Part shown: positions 25,731 through 34,042 of the stretch, piece by piece
How positions within the stretch are numbered: the stretch's first letter is position 1
How the letters are laid out: each line of letters opens with the position of its first letter
Assembly (NCBI GenBank): GCA_035547915.1
Contig: DASZTS010000143.1
Span: 1-34,744, forward strand
DNA from: DASSFG01 sp035547915
Lineage (GTDB): Bacteria; Planctomycetota; Planctomycetia; Pirellulales; JAICIG01
Length of the DNA stretch: 34,744 nt
Direction: 5' to 3'
Program-made: the position numbers and the translations under genes
Notes under the pieces: generated by a model
What the model saw: only the letters and a program-made list of their open reading frames with translations
The model's database searches: none
What the model was told of the DNA's origin: nothing

Positions 25731-27034
25731 TGGGGTTCTCTACAGGCGAGCACAGACGGCACAAAATTCGTTGCGGCCTCGGCGGGCGCGTGGGGCTCGG
25801 CGGGCGCGTGGGGCACGTGAGGCTCGATGGGCCGCTCACGCGCGCCCGCCGTCCGATAGATGTCGAGCGTCTTCGCCGCCAGTTGCTCCCAGGTGTAGTT
25901 GTGTTGCACTTTGAGCCAGCCGGCGCTGCCCATGGCGCGGCCCAGCGCCGGATCGTCCAACAGCGTGGTCATGGCGGCGGCCAGTTCGGTCGGATCCTGT
26001 CTGCTGAGCAGACCGTCCTTCCCCTCGTCGATAACGCCGGCGATCTGCGCGGTACGTCCACCGATGACGGCCCGACGGTGCGCCCAGGCCTCGACGAAAA
26101 CCCCGCCGAAGCTTTCCTGCGTCGAGGGGAGGCAGAGGAAGTCGCACGCGGCGATGGCCGAGGTCTTCGTCTCCAGGTCGACGCCGCCGAGATTGACGAT
26201 GCGGCGGTCGTAGTGCTGCAAGAAGAGACGCCGCGAGAAGGGCGTGTGTGGGCCGATGAACACGAACTTCGTGTGGGGATGACGCCGCCACACGATGGGG
26301 GCCGCTTCGACGAGGGCGCGAATCCCCTTGTAGGGGAGCTGCTGTCCGACGAACAGGACGATGGGGCCTTCGAGTCCGTGTCGCCGGCGAAAATCGTCGG
26401 CCGAGAAGTTTTCCGCGAGCACGGGACCGATACCGGTCACGTGAATGCGCTCGGGCCGCACGCGTTTCTCTCGGATCATCAGCTCGCGCTCGGCGCTCGT
26501 CAGCACCAAGAGGGCATCGGCCTCGCGATAGATCTTGTCGTACTCGCGATACAAGGCGCCATGCCAGCGCGGATGGTGGTTCGGCGTGAGCACGAAAGGG
26601 ATGTCGTGCCGGCGGGCAAAGTCGAGCGCGGCCCGGGCCAGGAACTCGCGCCCGATGCGCGTCGTGTGCACGACCGAAGGCGTGCCGCCGAGCCGCTCGA
26701 CCTCTTCGCCGATCAGGCTCGACAGACGTCGCACGGCCGGTCCGATGAGCGCGTAATACGACAGCGCCCAGGGGAGCATCCTCAGCCGGCACAACGGCGA
26801 GAACGACAACTGGGTGATCGGGACGCCGTCGTGCTCGAACTGCTTCGCGGGTTCGCAACAGATAGTGCTCAAGCGCACCCAATCGCGGCGATAGCGCGAA
26901 GAATGGGTGAGGACGTGCACATGGTGGCCGGCGTCGCGAACCTGCTTGGCCAGGCGGTGTAGATGTCCCTGCGCACCGCCGATGGCCGGCGGATAGATCG
27001 TGCTCGCGTACAGGATGTCGAAACGTGCTTTCAT
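25727..27034 (-). CDS. Family 4 glycosyltransferase with Pro/Ala-His tail
   Basis: This 435-residue GT-B transferase has the N-terminal acceptor domain (STIYPPAIGGAQGHLHRLAK) and the C-terminal donor domain with LFVGQQLPYKGIRALVEAAP and the E-x7-E motif in PSTQESFGGVFVEAWAHRRA. The tail after residue ~405 contains a tandem peptide (PHAPAEPHAPAEA) encoded by two 18-base repeats, outside the catalytic fold. It starts at ATG 27034, overlapping the previous gene by four bases. It adds a retained-configuration sugar from a nucleotide donor; donor and acceptor are unknown. Confidence 0.9.
   Translation of the reverse strand: MKARFDILYASTIYPPAIGGAQGHLHRLAKQVRDAGHHVHVLTHSSRYRRDWVRLSTICCEPAKQFEHDGVPITQLSFSPLCRLRMLPWALSYYALIGPAVRRLSSLIGEEVERLGGTPSVVHTTRIGREFLARAALDFARRHDIPFVLTPNHHPRWHGALYREYDKIYREADALLVLTSAERELMIREKRVRPERIHVTGIGPVLAENFSADDFRRRHGLEGPIVLFVGQQLPYKGIRALVEAAPIVWRRHPHTKFVFIGPHTPFSRRLFLQHYDRRIVNLGGVDLETKTSAIAACDFLCLPSTQESFGGVFVEAWAHRRAVIGGRTAQIAGVIDEGKDGLLSRQDPTELAAAMTTLLDDPALGRAMGSAGWLKVQHNYTWEQLAAKTLDIYRTAGARERPIEPHVPHAPAEPHAPAEAATNFVPSVLACREPQ
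25781..25816. repeat. Two tandem 18-base repeats inside the GT4 gene
   Basis: Units 25781-25798 and 25799-25816 match at 16 of 18 positions (GGCGGGCGCGTGGGG followed by CTC or CAC). The length is a multiple of three, so the frame is kept and the protein gains a repeated HAPAEP-type hexapeptide near its C-terminus. Copy number could vary between strains. Confidence 0.8.
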
Positions 27035-28236
27035 GCGGAATTTCCTCGGCGGTTCTCCAGGGCGCTAGCGACCGCCGGTATCAATCGCTGAATAGCATAT
27101 TCGGGTGTGAGTTGCTCCACGCTGGCGCGCGCGGCAGCGCGCATGGCATCCAACCGTTCGGCCGGGACCGAGAAGGCCCGATCGATGGCGTCGATCGTTT
27201 CGCTTTGCGAATCGGGACGATAGGTCCAGCCGTTTTCGTCGTCGCGCAGGAGTTCCTCGACGGCCTGGCTGTAGACGCTCCCCAAGACGGGCAGGCCGGC
27301 CGAGAGGGCTTCGTTGACGACCAACCCCCATTCGTCGGCCAATGTGGGAAACGCGAAGATCCCCGAGGATGCGTACGTTTCGGCCAGCACGGAATAGTCG
27401 CGCTCGCCCAGAAAATTGAGCGATAGGTTGGCGGGCACGGCGATGGCCTGGAGCGAATCGCGCAACGGCCCGGAGCCGACGATGTCGAAGTCGACCGTGC
27501 GATCGCGATGCGCCGCCGCCCAGGCCGCCAGCGCTTCGATGAACGGCGCCAGCCCTTTGCGCTCGATCAACTGGCCGACATACAGCAGCCGATGCGCCGA
27601 CGATGCGGGCCGCGTCGACGGAAGCTGGTCGAAGAGCCCCGGCAGGGCCGTGTACGGCACGCGGAAGATGCGCTCGCGATCGAGACCGAACCGTTCGACA
27701 TAACGAGAACCGCTGGCACCGTTCACGACCACCGAATCGACCCGCCGCAGCAGCCAGTGTCGCAGCGCCTGACGCAGGCGGCCGCGGTTCTGCTCGGTGT
27801 GGTCCGAGAGCGTCAGCCAGAGGACGAGCGGCGTGTGCCGCAGGTAGCGCGAGTAGATGCCGCCGAACAGCGAGCGAAAACCGAGTTCGGCCGAGAGCAC
27901 GACATCGGGACGCAAGGCCCGTAGCTGCGAAAGCGTGTCGACGGGCACGTGCACGTGCAACGTGTCGCTGAATCCGGTCGTATGCCGCCACCGGCGTTTG
28001 AGGGTGAACGTGCGCTGCAGCCGCACGTCGAGCTCGCCCCACTCGGCCCGCCAGCACCGATTGGGTTCCATCGGCGTCGAGAGCAGGATCGTGAGCTTTT
28101 CGACGCGGCGCGCCAATTCGGTGTAGACCGGCAACCGATAGGGCGGAATGAAATTGGTCAGCATGACCACGTGCGCCGGCAGCTTCGCGATCGGATCGCA
28201 GCCAGCGCGGTCGAGTACGGCATCGGCCAACGACAT
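27031..28236 (-). CDS. Family 4 glycosyltransferase
   Basis: This 401-residue GT-B fold enzyme has HVVMLTNFIPPYRLPVYTEL in the N-terminal domain and LLYVGQLIERKGLAPFIEAL with the donor-binding E-x7-E in FPTLADEWGLVVNEALSAG. The ATG at 28236 has AGGGGGG seven bases upstream and overlaps the polymerase stop by one base; a GTG at 28239 directly before it is possible. It is cytoplasmic or membrane-peripheral and is one of four transferases in the locus besides the initiating enzyme. The sugar specificity cannot be read from the sequence. Confidence 0.9.
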   Translation of the reverse strand: MSLADAVLDRAGCDPIAKLPAHVVMLTNFIPPYRLPVYTELARRVEKLTILLSTPMEPNRCWRAEWGELDVRLQRTFTLKRRWRHTTGFSDTLHVHVPVDTLSQLRALRPDVVLSAELGFRSLFGGIYSRYLRHTPLVLWLTLSDHTEQNRGRLRQALRHWLLRRVDSVVVNGASGSRYVERFGLDRERIFRVPYTALPGLFDQLPSTRPASSAHRLLYVGQLIERKGLAPFIEALAAWAAAHRDRTVDFDIVGSGPLRDSLQAIAVPANLSLNFLGERDYSVLAETYASSGIFAFPTLADEWGLVVNEALSAGLPVLGSVYSQAVEELLRDDENGWTYRPDSQSETIDAIDRAFSVPAERLDAMRAAARASVEQLTPEYAIQRLIPAVASALENRRGNSA

Positions 28237-29534
28237 CACACCACCCCCCTGTGGAGTCCGGCCGGAAGGATCGCGCTCGAGGCCGGTGAGCCGAGCGTCG
28301 CAGTCGAACGGCTACCTTCTTCCCGCCGCCAGCCGAGCGTCAGCATCCACGTCAGGGTGAACGCTTCGGGCAGCGGATTGAAGACGGGGACCTCGACCAA
28401 TCCCATCACGGCGACCATCACGAGCACCATGTCGGGCAGCGCGCACGGCCGGATGACCATGCGCCGCGCCAGGGCGACGAACATCGCTCCCTCGATCAGC
28501 GCGCCGACGATCCCCGTTTCGATGGCCGTGTCGAGGAACAGGTTGTGAGGGTGGGTGGCCGGAAAGTCGGCCGCTTCGAGAAAGATATAGCGGGAGCAGC
28601 CGTAGCCGTGTCCCCACACGGGCGATCGACCGATGAAGTCGACGGCCGTGCTCCAGAGGTCGGTACGTCCGGTGAAGGTCGAGATTTCTTGCAGACCGTT
28701 TTCGCGGGTGAACAAGGTCAAGAACCGAGTCCAGTCGGAGCCGAACGCTTCACCCAAGAACAGGACGCCGGCCATCAGTCCCGCGGCCAGCGCGAGATAA
28801 CCGGCGTTCCTCCGCACCGCCAACAGCGCGCCGGTGGCCACCACCATCAAGGACGAGGTACGACTTCCCGTGGCGAGCAGCGTGATGCCCAAAACGGCCG
28901 TCAGAGCAAGCACGGACGTCCAGCTCCAATTCCAGGTCTGCCTGCCGACCAACAACATGGCGATGGCGAGCGCGCAATGCGCTCCCAGTCCGTTCGGGTG
29001 CATCAGCCCGCCGAGCCGCCAGCCGACCGGCTCGTGCCCCGGCGTCATGTGGTCGGGCTGGCCCAACTCGGGCCGAACGAACTGCGCGATCCAACACCCG
29101 ACGACCAGCAACAGAATCGACGCCAAGATCGCCTTGACAATCGCTTCGCCGCGCACGCGTGCGACGAGGGCCGCGGTAAACAGGGTGGTGCTGATCAGCG
29201 CGCCGCAGGCGGCGGCCGCGTAGGTCGGTACGATGGCGAACGGAATCGTAAACAGCGCCCAACCGGCGAACAGCACCAGCCAGGCCGTGGGGAACCGCGT
29301 AAGCGTGTTGAGGGCCTGCGGCAGATTCAACAGGCCGTAACCGCCGCACAGGGCGCACAGCGCCAGGCGCATGGCCGTCTGCCAATCGAGCGACACCTCG
29401 TTCGGGTTCGCCACGCGAAAGTTGGCATCGTTGATCATGATGCACGCCGCGAGCAAACCCAGGCCAACCTGGTTGCCGGCCAAGCCGTGGGTCCGGTCCG
29501 ACAACACTGCGCGGGTCGCGATAGCACTACTCAT
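28236..29534 (-). CDS. O-antigen polymerase/ligase family membrane protein
   Basis: This 432-residue protein has about ten to twelve predicted membrane helices and the Wzy_C/WaaL signature in the large periplasmic loop: FTGRTDLWSTAVDFIGRSPV, then GHGYGCSRYIF and HPHNLFLDTAIETGIVGALI. In a locus with a flippase and chain-length protein but no lipid A genes, a polymerase role (joining lipid-linked repeat units on the outer face of the inner membrane) is more likely than ligase. The ATG overlaps the flippase stop by four bases. Confidence 0.87.
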   Translation of the reverse strand: MSSAIATRAVLSDRTHGLAGNQVGLGLLAACIMINDANFRVANPNEVSLDWQTAMRLALCALCGGYGLLNLPQALNTLTRFPTAWLVLFAGWALFTIPFAIVPTYAAAACGALISTTLFTAALVARVRGEAIVKAILASILLLVVGCWIAQFVRPELGQPDHMTPGHEPVGWRLGGLMHPNGLGAHCALAIAMLLVGRQTWNWSWTSVLALTAVLGITLLATGSRTSSLMVVATGALLAVRRNAGYLALAAGLMAGVLFLGEAFGSDWTRFLTLFTRENGLQEISTFTGRTDLWSTAVDFIGRSPVWGHGYGCSRYIFLEAADFPATHPHNLFLDTAIETGIVGALIEGAMFVALARRMVIRPCALPDMVLVMVAVMGLVEVPVFNPLPEAFTLTWMLTLGWRREEGSRSTATLGSPASSAILPAGLHRGVV

Positions 29535-30910
29535 GCGCCGGCCTCCTCGTCACGATCGCACAGTTCGCCTTCTCGCCGCGCCGCGCGCGGCCGAAAGATG
29601 CGGAACCCGAAATCCGAGATCGTCGCGAAGGCCCACCAACGAACGAGGCAACCCACGGTGTTGCCCGCCGACATGCTGTAGGCGGCACCGATCGTGCCGC
29701 GCGTGGGAACGAGCCAGACCGCCATCGCCAGCGTGGTCAGCAGCGCCAGCAGGTTCGCCACGAACACGGCGCGCGGCCGGTCCATCGAACGCAGCGCGTG
29801 CTCGGGGCCGAGCCCCAGCGCCGCCGCCGAGACGGCCAAGGCCAACAGGCCGATCGTGGTCGACTGCCCGGCGAAACGTTCGCCATAGAGGAAGGTCAAT
29901 ACCCAACTACCGGTCGAGGCCAACAGCAGGCAAAAGATCGCCAGCGCCGTGCCGAGCCAAGCGGTAGCTCGGAAAGCGACCTTCCACACGCCGGCCGCTC
30001 CCGATTTCGCGAAGGCATGGGCGGTGGTGGGCATCAAGAAGTTGCCCAGGCCGATGATGAACGGATTGGCGAGCGAGACGATCGTCATGACGGCGGCGAA
30101 TTCGCCGGTGCCGGCCGTACCCACGATGATCGCCAGGATCCAATGCAGGGCGTAAGCCTGTGAGATCCCCGTCACGTGTCCCGCCACGAGCCACTTGCCG
30201 AGCGACCAACTGCGCCGCCAATCGCCACGCAGTTCGCCGGTGACGAACCGGAATTCGCCGCGGAATTGCCAGAGCCACGCCAAGGCGACGGCCCCGCAAG
30301 AGATACCCAGAACGGCGACGCCGGATGTCGCCGAGAGCTTGCCCGTCACGGCCAACCAGGTGAGCAGCGCCAACTGGATGATCGTGACGGCTCCGTCGAT
30401 GGCCAGCGCCCGGCCCAGCCAGAGGTGGGCGAAGGCGACACGGCGGCCGAACTCGCGCAGCAGGGCCGCGGGCGTGACCACCAGCAGCCACATCAAGACG
30501 GTGGAGAGCTCCGGCACGGCCGGCCTGGCGGCCAACACGGCGCACGCCACGGCCAGGCATCCGATCATCCCCAGGCCGGCCAAGGCACTCTGCACGAAAG
30601 CGCTGGCGGCGTAGCGACGACGGAGATCGTCCGGGCTGCCCGCGGCAAAGACGGTGTACGGGATGAGCACCAGCGATTCTTGCACGCCGGCGGCCAAGAC
30701 CAGCAGCGTGGCGGCGAGCGCGTAGAGACCGAGCTGTTGTTCGCCGGCGACCCGGCCGATGAACACCGCGGCAGCGAAACTGGCGCCGCTCACCAGCCCC
30801 TGGTCGAGCATCGCCGCCAGCGGCCGGTGTGCCCGGCCCATGGCATCGAGGGCTCGGCGGGCTAGTGCGCGAGCGAGATTGTCGCGCAAAGCGGATTGAG
30901 TCGCGTTCAT
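29531..30910 (-). CDS. Polysaccharide flippase (Wzx-like, MOP/MVF superfamily)
   Basis: This 459-residue membrane protein has about twelve hydrophobic segments (ASFAAAVFIGRVAGEQQLGL, VLAAGVQESLVLIPYTVFAA, and others) with the MOP-type layout of two similar halves. It should move lipid-linked repeat units from cytoplasm to periplasm for polymerisation. The ATG at 30910 has AAGGAA with a six-base spacer; the long upstream extension of the frame overlaps the sugar transferase gene and is not coding. It starts 11 bases after the initiating transferase gene. Sequence conservation in this superfamily is low, so the assignment rests on topology and position. Confidence 0.84.
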   Translation of the reverse strand: MNATQSALRDNLARALARRALDAMGRAHRPLAAMLDQGLVSGASFAAAVFIGRVAGEQQLGLYALAATLLVLAAGVQESLVLIPYTVFAAGSPDDLRRRYAASAFVQSALAGLGMIGCLAVACAVLAARPAVPELSTVLMWLLVVTPAALLREFGRRVAFAHLWLGRALAIDGAVTIIQLALLTWLAVTGKLSATSGVAVLGISCGAVALAWLWQFRGEFRFVTGELRGDWRRSWSLGKWLVAGHVTGISQAYALHWILAIIVGTAGTGEFAAVMTIVSLANPFIIGLGNFLMPTTAHAFAKSGAAGVWKVAFRATAWLGTALAIFCLLLASTGSWVLTFLYGERFAGQSTTIGLLALAVSAAALGLGPEHALRSMDRPRAVFVANLLALLTTLAMAVWLVPTRGTIGAAYSMSAGNTVGCLVRWWAFATISDFGFRIFRPRAARREGELCDRDEEAGA

Positions 30911-30921
30911 CCCCGGTTCCT

Positions 30922-32004
30922 TCAATACGCTCCCGCCCTGTGTACAACGGCCCACACGGTGGCCAGCAGCAGCTTCAGGTCGTGTCTCAAGCTGACCGAG
31001 TCGACATAGGCGAGGTCCATCCGCATCCATTCGTCGAAGGTCACGCGCGAACGGCCGCGCACCTGCCAGATGCACGTCAAGCCGGGGGTGACGTCGAGCC
31101 GGCGCCGCTGCCAAGGCAAACAGGCGTCGGACTCGCTGCAAGGGAGCGGCCGCGGCCCCACGAGCGACATCTCGCCCTTCAAGACATTGATGAGTTGCGG
31201 TAGCTCGTCGATGCTGGTCGCTCTCAAGAAGCGACCGAGACGGGTGACGCGGGGGTCGGATTTGATCTTGAAGGCGGGGCCGTCCTGCTCGTTGAAGGCG
31301 AGCAGGGATGCCTTTTGCGTCTCGGCGTCGGCGCTCATCGTGCGAAACTTGTAGATGACGAACGCCTTGCCGCCCAATCCCGTACGTCGTTGGCGAAAGA
31401 ACACCGGCCCGCGCGATTCCAACTTGATGAGGATCGCCAGCAGTAGCCACAAGGGCGCCGACAAGAACAAGCCCACGCTCGCGCCGAGTAGATCCAGGGC
31501 CCGCTTCCAGACGGGCAGGGGCTTCACGAAGAGCCGCTCCAGCCGCCGGAGCTTGCGCTGGCGCGTATCGTCTTCGGCCGGCCCGTCGTTGCCGTGGTCG
31601 TTCGATAACCAGTTCGACGGATAGGTGAAGACCTCGCACAACGGCGGCATGGTACGCGTCGAAAAGGTCAGGCAGACCTCGTCGGCCAGCCGCGAGGCGC
31701 GTTCGACCGATGCCTCGGGCATGATCACGCCGATGCGCTCGTCGTCGAACCAGCCCGGTTCGTCGGTGGCCTGCAATTGCTGCCGCAGCACACGCGCGAT
31801 GCGGGCTTGCGTCTTTTCGGGGTGACGCCGTTGCCGCGGCGTGAACAGGACGAGCGCCAGCTCACGGCCGGTGTGATCGGCGCGGGCACGTTCGCGCTTC
31901 AGGGAGTAGTGGAACCATTGCGCCGGCTCCAAGCCAAAGCGCCCGACCGGCGGCCGAGCGGTCGCCGCACGGTGTCTTTTCGCTAGTAAGTTGTTGGGTG
32001 TCAT
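30922..32004 (-). CDS. Initiating sugar-phosphate transferase with degenerate GGDEF-like N-terminus
   Basis: This 360-residue protein starts repeat-unit synthesis by placing a hexose phosphate on undecaprenyl phosphate. The C-terminal PHPT domain (~163-360) has KRALDLLGASVGLFLSAPLW (168-187, membrane helix), VIYKFRTMSADAE (216-228), SIDELPQLINVLKGEMSLVG (264-283), then GPRP, and TPGLTCIWQVRGRS. Ahead of it, residues ~30-120 are soluble: RELALVLFTPR, a helix RIARVLRQQL, GWFDDERIGVIMPEAS (84-99), and RASRLADEVCL. That order mirrors a diguanylate cyclase domain with GGDEF replaced by FDDER, so it is probably catalytically dead. ATG 32004 chosen; no multi-pass N-terminal membrane domain as in WbaP is present. 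Confidence 0.9.
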   Translation of the reverse strand: MTPNNLLAKRHRAATARPPVGRFGLEPAQWFHYSLKRERARADHTGRELALVLFTPRQRRHPEKTQARIARVLRQQLQATDEPGWFDDERIGVIMPEASVERASRLADEVCLTFSTRTMPPLCEVFTYPSNWLSNDHGNDGPAEDDTRQRKLRRLERLFVKPLPVWKRALDLLGASVGLFLSAPLWLLLAILIKLESRGPVFFRQRRTGLGGKAFVIYKFRTMSADAETQKASLLAFNEQDGPAFKIKSDPRVTRLGRFLRATSIDELPQLINVLKGEMSLVGPRPLPCSESDACLPWQRRRLDVTPGLTCIWQVRGRSRVTFDEWMRMDLAYVDSVSLRHDLKLLLATVWAVVHRAGAY

Positions 32005-32148
32005 CAAAGGCCCGTTTTCATACCTTGCCCGGTGCGCACGATTTGCGCGCGCAACGGGACGATCCGTGTTGTCCAGGTACGAGCGCACTCGTGGCACGCA
32101 TAACACGCGCGCGCTCGCTGGTTTGCCGCCCAATCCAAGAGCTGGCAA

Positions 32149-33624
32149 TTAGGAAGGCAGGCTTGCGCCTTGCCTCGTCTGGGTGAGACATTCGGCCACG
32201 AGCGCCAACCCGACGCTTCCGCACGATCCGACCAATAAACCCACTACGAGGGTGAGTAGTCGCTGCGGGCGCGCCGGCTTAACTTCGTAGCTGGCGGGCT
32301 GTACGATGCTGATGTTCGAGATCTGCTCGGATTGCAGGGCTTCGTCGATGCGCGCCTGTTCCAAGCTCTCGGAGTACTTGCGGTAGCTGGCGTCGTTCAA
32401 CGCCACCTCACGCGCCAATTGCGAGACTTCGCGTTCGTTGCGATTCAATTCGCTAAGCCTGGCACGCATCTCTGCGAGCTGGCTGCGCACCTTGCCGGCT
32501 TTGGCTTGATGCGAGGCCAACAACGGCTCGCGCTCGAGCAGGCTGAGCTCGGCCTGTTCGCTGGCGCGGGTGCGTCCCGTGGTGACCTGGGCGATCGTCC
32601 GATCCTCGCTGCCCAGCACGGCTCGCGAGCGGGCGATCTGATCGCGCACCAGCCGCACTTCGGGATGCTCTTCGGTGTATTTGGCGAGCAGCTCCTGCTC
32701 CTTCAACTCCAGGCTATAGAGCTGGGCCCGCATCGTGTCGGCGGCTTCGTTGGCGAAACCGGTCGTGCGCGACGTCACCTCCGTCGTCGGGTAGCCGTGC
32801 ATCTTCTTCTCGACGAGACGCACCTCGGCCTCGGCGGCCGCCGCCGAAGCTTCGGCAGCCATCAATTCGTCTTCGAGCCGGCCGACCTGGGCGATGAGCA
32901 TCCGCCGCTGCTCGTCGGGCGAGGCCATTCCCGTTTCATTCTTCAGCTCGACCAGGCTCTCTTCCTTGCGGTTGAGGTCGGCACGCAGGCGAGCGGTCTG
33001 TTGCTCGAAGAAGTCACGGGCCTTGGGCGTGCGGTTCCACTCGATGTGCTGCTCGACGTACAGCTCGACGAGCTTGGCGACCACCGCTTGCGACAATTCG
33101 GGCGTCGGGCTGAGACACGTCACGTCGACGACGTCGCTCTTGCGGGCCGTGCTGACGCGAATCGATGAGAGCAGCTCCAACACGGCCTTCTCCCGAGCGG
33201 GCAGGCTGTTCATGATCTTCAGATCGTTCAGCCACGACGCCGTGCCGGCCTTGACGACGGTCTGTGCCGGCGCGTCGCTCGTGGTGTGTCGCCCCGATCG
33301 GCCATCGAGAATCGCCGCCGGCCCCAAGGCATCGACCACCTGCTCGGCCAGCGCGCGGCTATTCAAGATCGACACGACGGAGTTGAGTTCGTTCTCGCGG
33401 CTGAGGGGCATCGCCACGGCGGCGTTCTGGCCGAGCGTCGCGGCCGCATCGAGGATCACGTTTTCGCGGCCGAGTCGCACGAGGAGCTTGGCTTCCGACC
33501 GATAGGTCTTGGGCGCGAAGACGATCACCAGCCCGCTGGCGAAGAGCGAAGTGACGAAGAAAGCCGCCATTTTGCGGCGATGCGCGACACATATCCGGAA
33601 GAGATCAGAGAGATTGCTGTCCAT
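32149..33624 (-). CDS. Polysaccharide chain-length/co-polymerase protein (Wzz/GumC family)
   Basis: This 491-residue inner-membrane protein has a first membrane helix at ~19-38 (MAAFFVTSLFASGLVIVFAP), the Wzz domain (YRSEAKLLVRLGRENV), a long periplasmic coiled coil (~205-420, with Leu/Glu/Arg heptads), and a second membrane helix at ~455-478 after the Pro-rich motif YEVKPARPQRLLTLVVG. It controls polymer length and bridges to the outer-membrane exporter. The cytoplasmic tail after the second helix is only ~15 residues, with no tyrosine-kinase domain. It is the first gene of the locus; ATG 33624 is not preceded by a clear Shine-Dalgarno site. Confidence 0.92.
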   Translation of the reverse strand: MDSNLSDLFRICVAHRRKMAAFFVTSLFASGLVIVFAPKTYRSEAKLLVRLGRENVILDAAATLGQNAAVAMPLSRENELNSVVSILNSRALAEQVVDALGPAAILDGRSGRHTTSDAPAQTVVKAGTASWLNDLKIMNSLPAREKAVLELLSSIRVSTARKSDVVDVTCLSPTPELSQAVVAKLVELYVEQHIEWNRTPKARDFFEQQTARLRADLNRKEESLVELKNETGMASPDEQRRMLIAQVGRLEDELMAAEASAAAAEAEVRLVEKKMHGYPTTEVTSRTTGFANEAADTMRAQLYSLELKEQELLAKYTEEHPEVRLVRDQIARSRAVLGSEDRTIAQVTTGRTRASEQAELSLLEREPLLASHQAKAGKVRSQLAEMRARLSELNRNEREVSQLAREVALNDASYRKYSESLEQARIDEALQSEQISNISIVQPASYEVKPARPQRLLTLVVGLLVGSCGSVGLALVAECLTQTRQGASLPS

Positions 33625-33674
33625 TTGGACGCGCCGCTTGTTGCAAAAATGCGGTATTTAGGGGGACTTAGCCG

Positions 33675-33702
33675 ATTCTAATGTCGTTCTCGAAATACGC
33701 AA
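33675..33702 (-). promoter_or_regulatory. Candidate sigma70-type promoter of the polysaccharide locus
   Basis: On the minus strand TTGCGT (33702-33697) and TAGAAT (33680-33675) are 16 bases apart, with the -10-like box five-sixths consensus and the -35 box half consensus. The ATG of the chain-length gene lies about 50 bases downstream. Planctomycete promoters are poorly defined, so this is a suggestion from sequence alone. Confidence 0.33.
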
Positions 33703-33876
33703 TACTTTTCTCGTAATTTGCCCGCTTTGCGCAACCGAGAATGTTGGTTACTCTGACCTGGATTTGAATCGCACAAGACGAGTGCTTGCAGGATGTTGCG
33801 GCGCTAGTGCGTCGATCACAGCAGCCGACAAAGCGAATCGCGTGACGCGTTCACTTAGGATGCCCCGCCGAGCCCG

Positions 33877-34032
33877 TTGAAAAAGACATCCAGCCCGGCA
33901 CATCCTCGAAACCGTCGTGCCGGACGCCGAGCCACTCAGGGCAAAAAGAAGAAGGCCGAGAAGGCCAAAGACCCGGCCGCGAGCGCAAAGAAGGCGGCGC
34001 AGGCTCGGTGGAGACGGGTTGGGCTAGACTAG
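33877..34032 (+). pseudogene. Lysine/alanine-rich C-terminal gene remnant
   Basis: A plus-strand frame open from just after a TAG at 33856-33858 ends at TAG 34030. Its last part reads QGKKKKAEKAKDPAASAKK then AAQARWRRVGLD, a basic Ala/Lys tail like the ends of DNA-binding or transposase proteins. There is no plausible start with ribosome-binding site (only TTG 33877) and the frame is too short for a domain, so it is more likely the end of a lost gene than a functional one. The parent family was not identified. Confidence 0.35.
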
Positions 34033-34042
34033 CTGTTGCAAT

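Larger units (their letters stand above)
33625..34042. other. Upstream region of the polysaccharide locus
   Basis: This 418-base interval has no intact gene. Its first ~200 bases are AT-richer than the flanks and hold a candidate promoter for the minus-strand locus (33675-33702). The distal part carries a lysine-rich reading-frame remnant on the plus strand (33877-34032). No riboswitch, tRNA or clear operator was seen. Confidence 0.5.

Noticed and set aside
33842..33854. Inverted repeat GTGA-CGCGT-TCAC upstream of the polysaccharide locus
   Set aside because: Four-base arms are easily met by chance and it lies about 220 bases from the first gene with no regulator nearby.
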